Below are positions 52,181 to 61,278 of a stretch of 64,000 bases of DNA, one piece after another. Source of the stretch: Humisphaera borealis (GTDB taxonomy: Bacteria > Planctomycetota > Phycisphaerae > Tepidisphaerales > Tepidisphaeraceae). Every line of letters begins with the position of its first letter. The stretch's first letter is position 1. The stretch lies in contig NZ_CP063458.1 of assembly GCF_015169395.1 (NCBI RefSeq), forward strand, positions 2,914,001-2,978,000, read 5' to 3'. The notes below the pieces were generated by a model. The model worked only from the letters and a program-made list of their open reading frames with translations. It made no database searches and was not told where the DNA came from. The translations under genes and the position numbers were made by a program.

Positions 52181-54355
52181 ATGGGTGGTTGGCAATCAGT
52201 CTTTCGCGGGCGGCGATGCCCGTGGGTCCTTTGCGTTCTCGTTTGCCTGACGGCGACGCCTATGCCCGTTCGGTCGCAGGTCAGGCCGGGGTCGCCTTCG
52301 GACATCCCGCTGCCGGTTCGTTTCCGGGTCATTCAGACCCCCTATTACGTGATCACCACCGACCTGCCTCCCGAGGAGGCGCAGGAAGCGGCGCTCCGCA
52401 TGACGCGGATGGCCGAGGAATACGCCGAGCGGACCAAGGGGTTCTCCGGGCGGGTCACAAAACGGCTGCCGTTCTACCTGTTCCAGGATATCCGCGACTA
52501 CAACACCTATGGCGGGCCGGTGGGGTCGGCGGGCGTCTTCCAGATCCAGGGCAACGACAGGCGCCTGCTCGCGTTTGCCGGCGAGGCGACCAACCCGCGC
52601 CGCTGGGAAGTCATCCAGCACGAAGGGTTTCACCAGTTCGCCGACGCGGCGATCGGCCGGCTTCCGCCCTGGATCGACGAAGGGCTCGCCGAGTACTTCG
52701 GCGAAGCGATCTGGACCGGCGACGGCTTCGTCACCGGTGCCATCCCGCCCGAGCGCCTCAAGCGGCTTCGTGCACGAATGACCGAAGGCCGGCTGCTCGC
52801 CGTCCGCGACATGATGCAGCTGCAGCCTGATCAATGGAACTTCATGATCTCGCCGAACAATTACCATCAGGCGTGGTCGATGACGCAGTTCCTGGCCCAC
52901 GGTGACAACGGCAAGTACCAGGCGGGATTCAACAACTTCATGCGGGCCGTCAACCGGAAGGTGCCGTGGGAGAAGGCGTGGGTCGATACGTTCGGTGCCA
53001 CCGACGGTTTTGAACCAAAATGGTCGGGTTGGTACGCCAAGCTGCCTGACGATCCGACGGCGGAGCTATACACCCGGGCAACGTTGTCCACGATCGCCAG
53101 TTTCGTCGCCCGGGCGCACGCGGAGCGGCGTGGTTACCGAACGCTCGAAGACCTCGCGGCGGCGATGAAAGTGGGCGAGTTCAAGCCCACCGGCGAGAAC
53201 TGGCTGCCCTACCGACTGCTGGAGGAAGCCGTGGTGCGGTCCCGGCGCGACGCGACGACGTTTTCCATCGAGCCTGCGCGGGTGAAGTCCGATCCCCCCG
53301 CCGTGGTCGCCGTCAGACCGGACGGCACGCGCCTGGTGGCGACGAGCCCGGCGCGGTTTGCGGTTCCGGTCAAGGTCACGATCACCGCGACATCGGGTGC
53401 GGTCGCGGTGCGTCCAGTGCCGTCAATCGCACCGCCAACGGCCAATCCCGGCACTCCCCCGGCGTTCAATCCCCCGGCGAACGCACCCGGCCTTCCGCCG
53501 GCGACGCCCGCCAGGCCCCCGGAGCCGCCGAAAGTGGCCGTCGCCCCGCCGGACGCATCGGCCAGGCCACCGATGACTCCGCCGGTGCTGGTCCGACCCG
53601 AGGCCCCCGCCGGTGTCGGCCCGAATCTGCCCGCCGCGGGAGGACCCATTCAAGTGGCGGCGGGCGTGTCCCCGGGGCGCGAAAAAGCGGTCGAGTTCGT
53701 CGCGGCGAACAACGTCTTCGGTCCCGACCATGATGTGGTCGCCAAAGTCATCAAGGCCAGTGCCGAAGTCGCCAAGACGGGTTCGAACCTCCGCGTCACC
53801 CTGGGACCCAAGATGATGAAGAGCGGCCGCCTCACCGATGTCATCGTTCTAGAAGAACGCTGCTTCGTAATCGAGTACACGCCGCAGCAGCGCGCCCGGA
53901 TAGACATAGGCGATAAGACGGTGATGACCATGCGTTTCGGCATGCCCCCCTGGACGCGCACGCTTCAGACCGTGGACCAGGTCACCACATTGTTCACACC
54001 GATGCCCCTGTCGGCGGATGAGCCGCTGAAGTGGAAGACCAAAATCGACCGCTCCGACGCACCCGATGAACGCCCCTACGCCACGCGCGTGCGGTACCTG
54101 CTGGCCAACGGCAACTCATTCGAGAACACCGCGATCTACAAGTCGGCGCCCAAGGCCGGCGCAATCCTGTCGTACCAGAGCCACAAGATGCCCAAGCTCG
54201 AAGGGCCGGAACCGATCCTGGCATTCGTCGATGTGGTCCATCCGGCGACCGAGACGGACAAGATCGAGATCCTGAGCAACACGATGGCGTTCGTCCTCGA
54301 CGTTGCGGTCCAGCCCGAGGGAGATCCGGCCGCCCCCGCGAAGCCCGTGGAATGA
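52181..54355 (+). CDS. Exported DUF1570-type zinc-metallopeptidase-like protein
   Basis: 724 aa, signal peptide (WVLCVLVCLTATPMPVRSQ). Residues about 60-330 are the DUF1570-type domain with VIQHEGFHQFADAAIGRLP, an HEXXH-like zinc site whose distal Glu is in WIDEGLAEYFGEA, i.e. a gluzincin layout. A long Pro-rich linker (ANAPGLPPATPARPPEPPKV) leads to an unrecognised beta-rich C-terminal domain (NLRVTLGPKMMKSGRLTD). ATG 52181 with GGGAGG upstream; an earlier in-frame ATG at 52142 is rejected. Activity is an inference. Confidence 0.75.
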   Translation: MGGWQSVFRGRRCPWVLCVLVCLTATPMPVRSQVRPGSPSDIPLPVRFRVIQTPYYVITTDLPPEEAQEAALRMTRMAEEYAERTKGFSGRVTKRLPFYLFQDIRDYNTYGGPVGSAGVFQIQGNDRRLLAFAGEATNPRRWEVIQHEGFHQFADAAIGRLPPWIDEGLAEYFGEAIWTGDGFVTGAIPPERLKRLRARMTEGRLLAVRDMMQLQPDQWNFMISPNNYHQAWSMTQFLAHGDNGKYQAGFNNFMRAVNRKVPWEKAWVDTFGATDGFEPKWSGWYAKLPDDPTAELYTRATLSTIASFVARAHAERRGYRTLEDLAAAMKVGEFKPTGENWLPYRLLEEAVVRSRRDATTFSIEPARVKSDPPAVVAVRPDGTRLVATSPARFAVPVKVTITATSGAVAVRPVPSIAPPTANPGTPPAFNPPANAPGLPPATPARPPEPPKVAVAPPDASARPPMTPPVLVRPEAPAGVGPNLPAAGGPIQVAAGVSPGREKAVEFVAANNVFGPDHDVVAKVIKASAEVAKTGSNLRVTLGPKMMKSGRLTDVIVLEERCFVIEYTPQQRARIDIGDKTVMTMRFGMPPWTRTLQTVDQVTTLFTPMPLSADEPLKWKTKIDRSDAPDERPYATRVRYLLANGNSFENTAIYKSAPKAGAILSYQSHKMPKLEGPEPILAFVDVVHPATETDKIEILSNTMAFVLDVAVQPEGDPAAPAKPVE

Positions 54356-54430
54356 GCTGAATTTCAGTGAGAGACGTGCGGCGGCGCACCCCCTTGATCC
54401 GCGAATGAATGCCACTGTACGTTCCGTTTT

Positions 54431-54551
54431 GCCACGAAGTCACCAAGGGCACGAAGGCACACGTAGAAGAATCAGCGGAATGGGAAATCGTGGGAATCGC
54501 GAGAGATTTCAGGTTCTTCTTCGTGTCCTTCGTGACTTCGTGCCTTCGTGG
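54431..54551. repeat. Hairpin element with CACGAAGG-type simple repeats
   Basis: GCCACGAAGTCACCAAGGGC at the left faces GTGACTTCGTGCCTTCGTGG at the right. Between the DUF1570 and phytase-like genes. The core unit also occurs in the exporter gene at 50025. Confidence 0.78.
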
Positions 54552-54697
54552 TAAATCCCTGTTTCGAACGTCGCTCGCCGAATCCAGAGAGATCGTTGCT
54601 GGCGTTGGGTGCCACGCGTGGTACCGCGACCCCTGAGGTCGCGCCGTTCCCGCATACTTCGTGCGCGGCTCCTGAAGAACTCAACGCGCAAACAAGA

Positions 54698-54724
54698 AAG
54701 GGGCACCCGTGTCGGGTGCCCCTT
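54698..54724 (-). terminator. Rho-independent terminator of the phytase-like gene
   Basis: AAGGGGCACCCG/CGGGTGCCCCTT (12-bp stem, 3-nt loop). On the minus strand it is followed by TCTTGTTTG, 30 nt after the stop of the 1384-aa gene. Confidence 0.75.
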
Positions 54725-54756
54725 GACGATTCTACGGGGAATGACGCTCAGAACGA

Positions 54757-57700
54757 TCAGTCGTCGTTCACGATCGTTCCCGTCGCCTTGGCGACCGCGA
54801 TCGTTGCAGCCGTCGGGTTCGACAGCGTCACGAAGAACGTCTCGTTGATGCTCTTGGTCGTGTCGCCCTTGACGGTCACGAAGATCGTCCTGGTCGTCTG
54901 ACCGGCGTTGAACGTCAGCGTGCCGTTGGTGGCGAGGTAATCCAGGCCCGCCGTCGCGGAGCCGTTGCTGGTGGCGTACTTGACGGTGATCGGGCCGCTG
55001 GCGGCCTTGTCGAGCGTCACCAGGAACGAGAACAGCTTGGTCCCGCTGTTGCCCTCGGCGGCGCTGAAGCCGGCGATGCTGAGCTTCGGCAGAACCACCG
55101 GCGTCGGGTCGTCGTTGACGATGGTCGCCTTGCCCTGGCTGTCGGCGATGGTCGCATTGACCGGAGCCGAGAGGTTCAGGAAGAACGTCTCGGTCGCTTC
55201 GACCGTGGTGTCTCCCTTGACCGTCACGCTGACCGTCTTGCTTGTCTGGCCGGAGAAGAACGTCAGTTGGCCGCCGTTACTGACGTAGTCGCCGGGGGCC
55301 GACGCGGTGCCGTTGGCGGTGGCGTAGTTGACCGTCACGGTGTCCGGCGAAGCCGAGTCCAGTTTGACGGTAAACGTCAGCACCTTGGTGCCGCTGTTGC
55401 CCTCGGTCACGCTGACGTCGTTGACGGAGATTTTCGCCGGGCCGTCGTCATTGGTGATGTTGCCCGTCGCGACGGAGGACTTGATGAAGCCGTTGACGGG
55501 GTTCGAAAGTTCGACATCGACCGAGTTGTCGGGCTCGATCGTGGTATCGCCGTACACCTTCACCTTGACGACCTTGGAGGTCTCACCGGCCGCGAAGATG
55601 ACCGAGCCGGAGGTGGCTTCGTAATCCACGCCCGCCGTCGAGTTGCCACCGATGGTTGCGAAATCGACGCCGGCCACACCGGCCGATGAGTCGCGGGTGA
55701 CGGTGTATTCGAGGTAACTGAATCCGCTGTTGCCCTCGACGATGGTCGTGCCGGCAATCGAGAAGTCGCTGATATTGACGACGTTCACGTTCACGACGGC
55801 CGTGTCGAAGTCGTTCGGCAGCGGGTTGCCGATGTCGGTCACCTTCACGTCGAGTACGAAGGTGGGGTTGACGTCGAAGACTAGTACGGCGGGGTTGGCG
55901 ACGGTGATCTCGCCGGTGTTCGAGTTGATCGCGAACGCCCCGACGGTGTTGCCGCCGGTGATCTCGTAGCTCAGCGTCTGGTTGGGGTTGGCATCGTTCG
56001 CGACGACCGTGCCGACGACCGTGCCGACCGCGCTCTTTTCGTTGACCGAGAAGCCCTGATCGTTGACGACCGGCTTCTGGTTGACGTTGATCGAGTAGAA
56101 GGTTGCGGTGCCGCTGACTTCGTTGCCGGTGACGACCAGCGGCGTGCCGGTCGGGCTGTTGGCGGCGGAGATGAAGATGATGCCTTCGGGGCTGATGTCG
56201 GTCTTGCCCGGTGCGCCGACCGCGCCCACCGCCGGGTTGGTGTAGGTGACGAAGACCGGCTGGAGCGGGTTGCTCACATCGTAAGTGATGAATCCGCCGA
56301 CGCGTTCCAGGCCGACGAACGCGTAGGTCTTGCCGTCGATGACCCCGATCGTAACGCCTTCGGGCTCGGGGCCCTTGTTGTCCGATCGGGTGTCGAACGA
56401 CGCCGCCGCGCCATCGCTGTTGAACAGCGCCGGCACCTGGGCGGCGGTGATCTGCTCCAGGGCGTCGCCGGAATCGAACACGCGATTGCCGGCCGAGTCC
56501 CAGATGCTGAACGAACGCGCGCCGTACGCCTGGATGCGCTCGAACTGGGTGTCGCCGTCGAGGTTGCCGTCGAAGCTCGACACCGTGAGGCGGCCGAGGT
56601 TCTGGTTGAGCTTGAGGGTGGCGGCGTTGGGGAACACCGTCGCGTCCAGTCCATAGCCGCCGGCACCGACACGGATGGTTTCATCAGGATTGATGAAGTC
56701 GTCGCGGTCGTCACCTTCGTTGGCGCTGATGAAGTAGTTCTGTCCGCCGGCCGAATAAGCCGCGACGCCATCGGGCATGTACATGCCGAAAACCGGCTGC
56801 TTGTTGATGCTGATCTTGCCACCGCCACCCGATGTCCCATCGACGTCGCGATCGCTGGCGTCCAGGCCGTTGGAACCCGTGAAGTCGATGAGCCCCAGCC
56901 GAATCGGTTCGGGGTTCGGATTGATCGGGGCCGAACCGTCCTTGGCAATCGCGCCGAGCATCTGGAAGTCATTGTCGTTGATCAGCGCGAACGTGTCGGC
57001 ATCGACACGGGCCAGGCCTTCCAGCTTGCTCACGCCGGTGTAGCCGATCGCGGCCGCGTTGACGACCAGCCGCTTGTCCACCGGGCGGATGCCGTTGGTG
57101 ACCAGGCCGGCGGCGTTGAGGCTTTCCAGCGTCGTGCCGCTGGTGGCCGTCGCGATCGGCGTTCCGGTGACATTCGTCGCCCCGCCGAGGGTGATCTCGT
57201 AGATGAGCTTGTTGGAGTCGGCGGTCGTCCGGTCGTCGCGCTCGACGACCAGGAACTTGCCGCCGCCCAGGGCCACCGCGTCGCCGATCTTGTCGGTCTT
57301 GGCGGTGCCGGCGGCGGTGGTGTCGCGCATCACGTAGACGTACTCGCCGGTCGTCGTGTTGGTCGCGGTGTCGAACTCGACGATGCGGATGACGCCATTG
57401 TTGCGGACGGCGGCAGAACCTGTCGGGTTGTCGAGGTTGGTCTGGATGAACGTATAGACCTTGGTGCCTTCGATCGCGATCGCCTCGAAGCCCCGGTTGG
57501 CTCGGCGGAACTGCCCGTAAACCGCCGGCAGCGACTCCGTGCCGTAGGTTCCGGCCGGAGCGCCGACGGATGCCGCGGTACCGGCGGGAATGAACCGGTC
57601 GATCAGCTTGCCGGTCGAATCGAAGTGGTAAATCGCCGGGCGATACTCGTCGGGGCACCAGAAGCTGCCGTCGGCGGCGACGACGACGCCTTCGAGGTCG

Positions 57701-58911
57701 GCTCCGAATGTGTCATTGGTAATCAGCACGCCGTTGAGATCAACGCCCACTTCGTCGGTGTATGGCGTGCCCTGGGCGCCGGCCTGGAGGTTGGGCAGGC
57801 CGGTCAGCGGGGAACCGTCGGCCTTGGTCAGCAGGATCTGGCCGGTGATGGTGATCGCGCCGGTCGTCTGGTTCAGGTTGAACCGTACCAGCCGGGGCTG
57901 GAAGTTGGGCAGGGCGAACGGCCGCTCGTTGCCGGCGATGCCGGGCAGGATGTCGCTGGGTTCGCCGTTGGGGCCGCGGTCCGTGTTGGCGATGAACTTC
58001 AGTTCGCCGGTGCTGCCGTCGATGCCTTCAAAGTGCAGGCCCGAGAAGCCGCCGAGCTTGAGGTTCTGCCCGGCCGGGGTGGTACCGATCGACGGGAGGG
58101 TCGATTCGTTGAAATCGTAGGTGGTGACCGTCGGCGTGCCGGTGCTGTAGTCCTTCAGGCCCAGCGCCTGGATCGAGGTAATCGTGCCGGTGGCGATGTT
58201 CAGCACGGCAAACGCGTTGTTCTCCTGAAGCGTCACGCGGGCGGTCAGGCCGTCGGGTGCCACCGCGATGTATTCGGGCTCGGCATCGACCGAGAAGGCC
58301 TTGCCGGCGGTGATGCGGACACCTTGCAGCCGCAGGTTGGCTTCCTGCCCGTTGAACGCGGTGAAGGTTGCGGTCGTGACCGAGGCCGACGCCACGCCGC
58401 CGGCGATGTTGATGATGCTCACCGAGCCGTCGGGGTTGACGGTGTCGCCGACATTGGGCTCGGCTTCATTGGCGACGAGCACCTTCTGGCCGTCGGGGGT
58501 GAAGGTGAGCATGTCGGGCTGGGCACCGACGTTCACGCTGTTGAGGAACGAGCCGAAGGTGTTGAAGAAGACGACTTTGCCCGGATCGGTTTTGGGCCCG
58601 GCTTCCATCGCGACCGCGACGACGCCGTTTTTCACTGCCACGCTGTTCGGAACCGCCCCGTACGCCGACAGCGAGATTTCAAAGACCTTGGTCGGGTTGG
58701 TCGGATCGGAGATGTCCAGCACGTCCAGGCGATTGTTGGTGCCGTTGAGGCTGAACACTTTCTGCGACGCCGGATCATGGGCAATGATCTCCGCGACGGC
58801 AGTATTGCCGCTGACGAACGTGCCGATGGGCGCGATCTCCAGGACGTTGGACGGCGTCGGGACCGAGAAAAGCGTGCGAGTCTCAAGAGACTCGAAGCGA
58901 GCGCGGTGCAT
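54757..58911 (-). CDS. Giant secreted protein: esterase-like phytase/choice-of-anchor-type and Calx-beta domains
   Basis: 1384 aa. FESLETRTLFS at the N-terminus is the planctomycete-type surface signature and supports the start. Order: a beta-propeller-like region (about 20-270; RLDVLDISDPTNPTKVFEIS); an esterase-like-activity-of-phytase type domain (about 270-660; ADLEGVVVAADGSFWCPDEY, FEAIAIEGTKVYTFIQTNL); a choice-of-anchor I-like second part (about 690-960); a cadherin-like domain (NDQGFSVNEKSAVGTVVG); and three Calx-beta domains (VEGNSGFSYLEYTVTRD, VTEGNSGTKVLTFTVKLD, AAEGNSGTKLFSFLVTLD). Probably a cell-surface hydrolase that binds calcium; terminated by the hairpin at 54698. Confidence 0.82.
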   Translation of the reverse strand: MHRARFESLETRTLFSVPTPSNVLEIAPIGTFVSGNTAVAEIIAHDPASQKVFSLNGTNNRLDVLDISDPTNPTKVFEISLSAYGAVPNSVAVKNGVVAVAMEAGPKTDPGKVVFFNTFGSFLNSVNVGAQPDMLTFTPDGQKVLVANEAEPNVGDTVNPDGSVSIINIAGGVASASVTTATFTAFNGQEANLRLQGVRITAGKAFSVDAEPEYIAVAPDGLTARVTLQENNAFAVLNIATGTITSIQALGLKDYSTGTPTVTTYDFNESTLPSIGTTPAGQNLKLGGFSGLHFEGIDGSTGELKFIANTDRGPNGEPSDILPGIAGNERPFALPNFQPRLVRFNLNQTTGAITITGQILLTKADGSPLTGLPNLQAGAQGTPYTDEVGVDLNGVLITNDTFGADLEGVVVAADGSFWCPDEYRPAIYHFDSTGKLIDRFIPAGTAASVGAPAGTYGTESLPAVYGQFRRANRGFEAIAIEGTKVYTFIQTNLDNPTGSAAVRNNGVIRIVEFDTATNTTTGEYVYVMRDTTAAGTAKTDKIGDAVALGGGKFLVVERDDRTTADSNKLIYEITLGGATNVTGTPIATATSGTTLESLNAAGLVTNGIRPVDKRLVVNAAAIGYTGVSKLEGLARVDADTFALINDNDFQMLGAIAKDGSAPINPNPEPIRLGLIDFTGSNGLDASDRDVDGTSGGGGKISINKQPVFGMYMPDGVAAYSAGGQNYFISANEGDDRDDFINPDETIRVGAGGYGLDATVFPNAATLKLNQNLGRLTVSSFDGNLDGDTQFERIQAYGARSFSIWDSAGNRVFDSGDALEQITAAQVPALFNSDGAAASFDTRSDNKGPEPEGVTIGVIDGKTYAFVGLERVGGFITYDVSNPLQPVFVTYTNPAVGAVGAPGKTDISPEGIIFISAANSPTGTPLVVTGNEVSGTATFYSINVNQKPVVNDQGFSVNEKSAVGTVVGTVVANDANPNQTLSYEITGGNTVGAFAINSNTGEITVANPAVLVFDVNPTFVLDVKVTDIGNPLPNDFDTAVVNVNVVNISDFSIAGTTIVEGNSGFSYLEYTVTRDSSAGVAGVDFATIGGNSTAGVDYEATSGSVIFAAGETSKVVKVKVYGDTTIEPDNSVDVELSNPVNGFIKSSVATGNITNDDGPAKISVNDVSVTEGNSGTKVLTFTVKLDSASPDTVTVNYATANGTASAPGDYVSNGGQLTFFSGQTSKTVSVTVKGDTTVEATETFFLNLSAPVNATIADSQGKATIVNDDPTPVVLPKLSIAGFSAAEGNSGTKLFSFLVTLDKAASGPITVKYATSNGSATAGLDYLATNGTLTFNAGQTTRTIFVTVKGDTTKSINETFFVTLSNPTAATIAVAKATGTIVNDD

Positions 58912-59223
58912 GGTTTCTTCCCTTTCGTTCTGAACAATCAGTCTGAATAACCCACTTAGGTGACCCCGAGATGCCGGGGGCGAGAACGTCGCGGCCTTTC
59001 GCTAGCGACTGATTAAGACATCAAGAGATTCCTGTTATTTCAGGGGTTTACGTAGCGCCCCTCACGCCGGGGTCAGGCTTCGCCGCCTCCATGCCGGACC
59101 AATAGTGAGCTGCTCCCAAGGCGAAGATCCCGAGCCTCCGACGGGTAAAGACCGCAGCGGATCGAAAATCCCTGCCGATTCCCGTACACTGTCAGAAACG
59201 CACACGAACGAGGCCCACTCCAC
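58912..59223. other. Divergent promoter region
   Basis: 312 bp between the giant surface gene (minus) and the helicase (plus). AT-richer stretches at about 58920-58950 and 59010-59050 may hold the two promoters; no repeat element was found. Confidence 0.45.
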
Positions 59224-60897
59224 TTGAGCGATAAAACCGAACACCCGCCCGTCCCCGAGGCTTTTGCCGCACTCGGAGTCCGTAATTCCATCCTCCGCGG
59301 CCTGGCCGAGGCGAAGTTTGTCACGCCTTCGGAGATCCAGGCACTGCTGATCCCGCGCGCGCTGACGGGGGTGGATATTCTCGGCCAGGCCCGCACCGGC
59401 ACCGGCAAGACTGCCGCCTTTGGCATCCCGGTGTTGCAGAAGGCAACCCGTGGCGTCGCCACGCAGGCGATCATCCTCGTGCCGACGCGCGAACTGTGCG
59501 TGCAGGTGGAATCGGAGCTCAAGCGGCTCGCCCAGTTCACGCCCATCCGCGTGGTCGCGGTCTACGGCGGACAGCGCATCAGCGCGCAGATGAAGTTCCT
59601 CAAGAGCGGCCCGGAGATTCTCGTCGGCACGCCTGGCCGCGTGATCGACCTGCTCGACCGCCGCATCATTCGATTTGAAAACGTCCGGTTTGTGATTCTC
59701 GACGAAGTGGACCGGATGCTGGACATCGGGTTTCGCGACGACATTCGAAACATCCTGTCGCGCGTCCGCGGCATGAAACGCCGCCTCCCGCCCGACGCCC
59801 GCGAAGGCCAGGCCGACGACGGTGGTGACGGCGGCGACAACAGCTATCGGCAGGACGATCGGGACGACCGCCAGAACGACCAGCGCGAAGACCGATCCGC
59901 CCGAAGCGATTCCGGCCCCATCCAGGCGATGGCCGGCTACTTCGACGACGACGATGCGGCAGCGGAAGGTGACGATCGTGAAGGCAGTGATCGCGACGGC
60001 AACGATCGCGACGGCGACCGAAAAGAAACCAAGCCGTCCCGCAAGGCCCCGCAGGCCGAGGACGACCACGTCGAGGGACCCGTCGCCGCGGGTCACCAGA
60101 CGATCTTCGTCTCGGCGACGATATCCGACGAGATCGAACGCCTCGCCCGCCGGTACATGCGCGACCCGGAAAAGCTGATCGCCCCCGGCGCCGACGACAA
60201 GCCGACCGTCGAGAAGGTCGAACAGTTCTTCTTCGCGGTCGAACCGTGGGACAAGTACCGCCTGCTGAAGATGCTGCTGGAGCGCGAGAACCCCGACCTG
60301 GCGATCGTGTTCTGCCGCACGAAGCACGGTGCCGAGAAGCTGGCCAAGCGGCTTCATGGCGACGGCATCGAGTGCCGCGAGATCCACGGCAACCTGAACC
60401 AGAACCAGCGCGAAAAGGTGATGAAGAACTTCCGCACCGGCAAGTTCGATATCCTGGTCGCGACCGACCTGGCCAGCCGCGGCATCGACGTCGCCGACAT
60501 CAGCCATATCGTGAACTACGACCTGCCGGACGACCCCGAGGTGTACGTCCACCGCGTGGGCCGAACCGCCCGCATGGGTGCCAAGGGCAAGGCGTACACG
60601 TTTGTTTCGCGCGGCCAGGGCCCGGAACTGACCAAGGTGGAGAACTTGATCAATATGGTCATCCACCAGGGACAGTTGGAAGGCTGGCAACCCAATCCCC
60701 AGCCCGCCGACTGGAAAGAAGGCAAGCCCGGCGGATTTGGTGGCGGTGGTGGATTTGGCGGCGGTGGTGGCAATGGCGGTGGATCGCCCCAGACACCCGC
60801 CGCCCCGGTCACCGACCACCCCGCAGTCCCCCTGCCCCCGCCGAGAAGACTGGGCAGCAAGCTGCCCCTGAGCCGACGGCACAAGCGACTGCGGTGA
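59224..60897 (+). CDS. DEAD-box RNA helicase with charged insert
   Basis: 557 aa. Q motif FVTPSEIQ, motif I ARTGTGKT, Ia PTRELC, GTPGR, motif II DEVD (Asp-Glu-Val-Asp instead of DEAD), III SAT, IV IVFCRT, V ATDLASRGIDVAD, VI HRVGRTARMG. Between motif II and motif III lies an insert of about 100 residues (roughly 185-290) of Asp/Arg/Glu/Gly low complexity (RQDDRDDRQNDQREDRSARS). Family helicases have almost nothing there, so the insert adds a disordered charged arm to RecA domain 1. Start TTG 59224 with GAGG upstream. A Gly-rich patch (GGFGGGGGFGGGGG) ends the protein. Confidence 0.85.
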   Translation: MSDKTEHPPVPEAFAALGVRNSILRGLAEAKFVTPSEIQALLIPRALTGVDILGQARTGTGKTAAFGIPVLQKATRGVATQAIILVPTRELCVQVESELKRLAQFTPIRVVAVYGGQRISAQMKFLKSGPEILVGTPGRVIDLLDRRIIRFENVRFVILDEVDRMLDIGFRDDIRNILSRVRGMKRRLPPDAREGQADDGGDGGDNSYRQDDRDDRQNDQREDRSARSDSGPIQAMAGYFDDDDAAAEGDDREGSDRDGNDRDGDRKETKPSRKAPQAEDDHVEGPVAAGHQTIFVSATISDEIERLARRYMRDPEKLIAPGADDKPTVEKVEQFFFAVEPWDKYRLLKMLLERENPDLAIVFCRTKHGAEKLAKRLHGDGIECREIHGNLNQNQREKVMKNFRTGKFDILVATDLASRGIDVADISHIVNYDLPDDPEVYVHRVGRTARMGAKGKAYTFVSRGQGPELTKVENLINMVIHQGQLEGWQPNPQPADWKEGKPGGFGGGGGFGGGGGNGGGSPQTPAAPVTDHPAVPLPPPRRLGSKLPLSRRHKRLR

Positions 60898-61007
60898 GTT
60901 TCGAGCCTGCTCGGAGTGGAGCGTGGGATTGTTTCCGACGACTGGCGTCGATGCCCACTCAAAGACTCGCGCCGATGCCGATTCCACGACGTGGCGATGC
61001 ACGGCCG

Positions 61008-61205
61008 TCTTCGGCCTGAAAGGCCGGGATCGCTCAGCCCAGGGCAACGCCCTGGGTTCTCGATGATCGAGAGCGACGCGGACTGAAAGTCCGCGATATC
61101 GAACTTCCGCAACGCACGATCGCGGCCCTTCAGGCCGCCACAAGCTCGCCCGACGACCCAGGGCGTTGCCCTGGTCTGAGCGATCCCGGCCTTTCAGGCC
61201 GAAGA
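61008..61205. repeat. Large near-perfect inverted repeat
   Basis: Left arm 61008 onward (TCTTCGGCCTGAAAGGCCGG) and right arm ending 61205 pair over about 50 nt with one mismatch; inner shorter palindromes (GGACTGAAAGTCC) lie between. It sits between convergent genes (60898-61278), so it may also stop transcription. A fragment of the family is at 27335. Confidence 0.88.
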
Positions 61206-61278
61206 GCGCATTCGGTCATTTCCCTTTCAGGATCGTATCACCGCAGCATTCCGCATTCCGCATTGCACTCCACCCGTT

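Noticed and set aside
57625-58950. 441-codon plus-strand frame opposite the phytase-like gene
   Set aside because: No ribosome site or domain; the minus-strand gene has clear Calx-beta and signature motifs.
59062-61143. Long open frame antisense to the DEAD-box helicase
   Set aside because: Low-complexity translation, no motif, and it mirrors the helicase codon pattern.
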